This document shows, piece after piece, positions 32,021 through 33,080 of a stretch of 33,080 nt of DNA. This DNA comes from Pseudomonadota bacterium (GTDB taxonomy: Bacteria; Pseudomonadota; Alphaproteobacteria; SMXQ01). The stretch covers positions 1 through 33,080 of the forward strand of contig JACZQV010000011.1 of the NCBI GenBank assembly GCA_022545545.1, in the 5' to 3' direction. Each line of letters begins with the position of its first letter. Within the stretch, counting starts at the first letter, position 1. The notes beneath the pieces are model-generated. The model was not told where the DNA came from, did not search any database, and saw only the letters and a program-made list of their open reading frames with translations. Position numbers and translations under genes: made by a program.

Positions 32021-32359
32021 GTCACGGATGAGCGCCGGTTCCGAGCGTCACGGTAGCCACCTCGGCTGCCGATGACAATAGGGCGCCCGCCCAAGCACGA
32101 TGGAGGCGCCGTTTGCCGCCTTGCCGGTCCTGTGCCCCTCGGATCGACCGGCTAGCGCGGCGCGACACTCCCTATCTAACATTCCCTATCTGGCATTTCC
32201 CAGACAACCTCCAAATCCATGGCAATCATACCCAGATAGCACCGCCACTGGAATTGTTTTCACTCCGCCGACATCACGAACTTCCGGAAATGGCCAGGCG
32301 TTGACGGCCCCGAATTGGCAAGGGTTGTCACGACGGTGATGCGAGTTGGTCGGGCGCGG
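32021..32359. other. Intergenic region without recognised gene
   Basis: 339 bp between the Rdx-type gene and the dioxygenase. A 79-codon + strand ORF (32100-32339) is Pro/Ser-rich, matches no family I know, and has no convincing ribosome site, so I do not call it. A short direct repeat TCCCTATCT occurs twice near 32170-32192. A weak minus-strand TTGTCA-N17-TACCGT upstream of the dioxygenase is the only promoter-like pattern. Confidence 0.5.
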
Positions 32360-32644
32360 CTATGCGTCGGGCTCCGAGTGACCGAGCTCCTTATCCGGCG
32401 CCACCCGGTCCCGGACCAGCTGCTTCAACTCCTTGATGTCGGGGAACCTCTCCATCTCCTGGCGCGACCAGATGACCTCGGCGCCGAGGCGGATCTCGAA
32501 GACGCCGCCGGTCCCAGGCACCAAGGCGATGCCGCCAAGCTCGGTCTCGAAAGTGGTCAGAAGCTCCTGCGCCATCCACGCCGCGCGCAGCAGCCAGCGG
32601 CACTGGCGGCAGTACACGATCTCGATACGCGCTAAATCCGTCAT
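32360..32644 (-). CDS. SelT/SelW/SelH (Rdx) family thioredoxin-like protein
   Basis: Small redox protein of the Rdx family, with a thioredoxin-like fold and presumed thiol-disulfide role; partner unknown. 94 aa from the Met at 32644, with AGGGA about eight bases upstream. The track's 53 extra residues are not family-like. The redox motif Cys12-Arg-Gln-Cys15 (EIVYCRQCRWLLRAAWMAQELL) has Cys where selenoprotein W-type members have Sec. The central GTGGVFEIRLGAEVIWSR is the second family hallmark (the strand carrying G-x-F-x-V). The last 15 residues are acidic and unassigned. It is divergently oriented to the partial gene at the right edge. Confidence 0.9.
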   Translation of the reverse strand: MTDLARIEIVYCRQCRWLLRAAWMAQELLTTFETELGGIALVPGTGGVFEIRLGAEVIWSRQEMERFPDIKELKQLVRDRVAPDKELGHSEPDA

Positions 32645-32861
32645 GGCCCGTCCCTGCCTTTCCCGCGCTCCATTCTCCGAGGCCGCCCTGAAACCGGAAC
32701 CCCAGAAACCGAAGCCATTGAAGCCGGCTCCCGGGCGCCCTGCGTCTCCCGGTGTGAGCCGCCGGGCCCTTCGCCAGTGTGCCACAACCAGAGCCGGCCG
32801 CAATAGTCCGGAATCGCGGCGGTGGACGGTTTTACAGTCTCTTGGCTCAGGAACACCCGCC

Positions 32862-33080
32862 GTGATAATCGACAGCCGATATGTCGAGCTTCACGGTGAC
32901 GAAGTCATTAAATACCGTCCCGGAGACCGGGCGCATCTAAGGAGTCAGGTTCTTAGAGTTCTGAAAGACGAGGTCTTCCGGAGGAATACCCTTGAAGGCG
33001 CACGTAAATACGTTAATGAAAACGACGCGATGAAGATTTCGCGGCGGTTCCTAGAGCTGTTTCAGAGTCTGACTCAAAAA
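32862..33080 (+). CDS. Hypothetical protein, 3' end beyond window
   Basis: An open frame absent from the ORF track, because it runs off the window. From a GTG at 32862 it stays open for 73 codons to the last base (MIIDSRYVELHGDEVIKYR... to FLELFQSLTQK). CAGGAA lies about nine bases before the GTG, a good ribosome site. The frame is also open further upstream, but without a better start. Composition differs from the rest of the window, with many A/T-ending codons (ATT, AAA, GTT, AAT, CTT), which hints at transferred DNA. The residues suggest a soluble, charged, helical protein. I recognise no family and propose no function. Confidence 0.6.
   Translation, partial: MIIDSRYVELHGDEVIKYRPGDRAHLRSQVLRVLKDEVFRRNTLEGARKYVNENDAMKISRRFLELFQSLTQK

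Overview
The window is about 33 kb of GC-rich chromosomal DNA that looks alphaproteobacterial, most likely Rhodospirillales-like. The reasons are an F1-only ATP synthase operon in the order atpHAGDC with no F0 genes, an mdh / sucC-sucD-sucA-odhB-lpdA cluster, an sdhCDAB operon, divergent priA and DUF484-xerC, and a ctpA-YibQ-rppH run. No protein was searched against a database; family calls rest on motifs readable in the translations.

Layout. Positions 1-3160 (+ strand) carry the 3' part of a C-terminal processing protease (ctpA), a membrane-anchored divergent polysaccharide deacetylase and the RNA 5' pyrophosphohydrolase rppH. A convergent di-iron ferritin-like/acyl-ACP-desaturase-like gene follows at 3235-4050 (-). 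Then come the F1 ATP synthase operon (4218-9142, -) and priA (9349-11631, -). Divergent from priA are a possible leader ORF, a DUF484 gene and xerC (11682-13497, +). The minus strand from 13578 to 22748 holds lpdA, odhB, sucA, sucD, sucC and mdh, listed here by coordinate and transcribed in the reverse order. A sensor histidine kinase with a Sel1-type extracytoplasmic region lies at 23017-24450. Next are a very AT-rich intergenic segment, a 272-bp inverted-repeat element, nadC and nadA (no nadB between them), and sdhCDAB (27382-30783). The right end has a TauD-family dioxygenase, a small SelW/Rdx-type thioredoxin-like protein, and the start of an unrecognised gene that runs off the window and is absent from the supplied ORF track.

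How the genes work together. Most of the window is central energy metabolism. 2-oxoglutarate dehydrogenase (sucA, odhB, lpdA), succinyl-CoA synthetase (sucCD), succinate dehydrogenase (sdhCDAB) and malate dehydrogenase (mdh) cover the TCA path from 2-oxoglutarate to oxaloacetate apart from fumarase. NadA and NadC make the NAD precursor that feeds these dehydrogenases, and F1 ATP synthase uses the resulting proton gradient. Several overlaps suggest translational coupling: sucC/sucD and atpH/atpA by TGATG, sdhC/sdhD and DUF484/xerC by ATGA.

I do not see a convincing new defence, mobile or biosynthetic system; this is mainly a housekeeping region. The parts that deserve a second look are the intergenic DNA and a few protein oddities. 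These are a 101-bp near-perfect palindrome with a solo arm 18 kb away, an inverted-repeat element whose terminal repeat supplies the nadC stop codon, an AT-rich island with a CtrA-like box upstream of the Sel1-histidine kinase, a short motif recurring beside TCA genes, and a histone-like basic tail on malate dehydrogenase.
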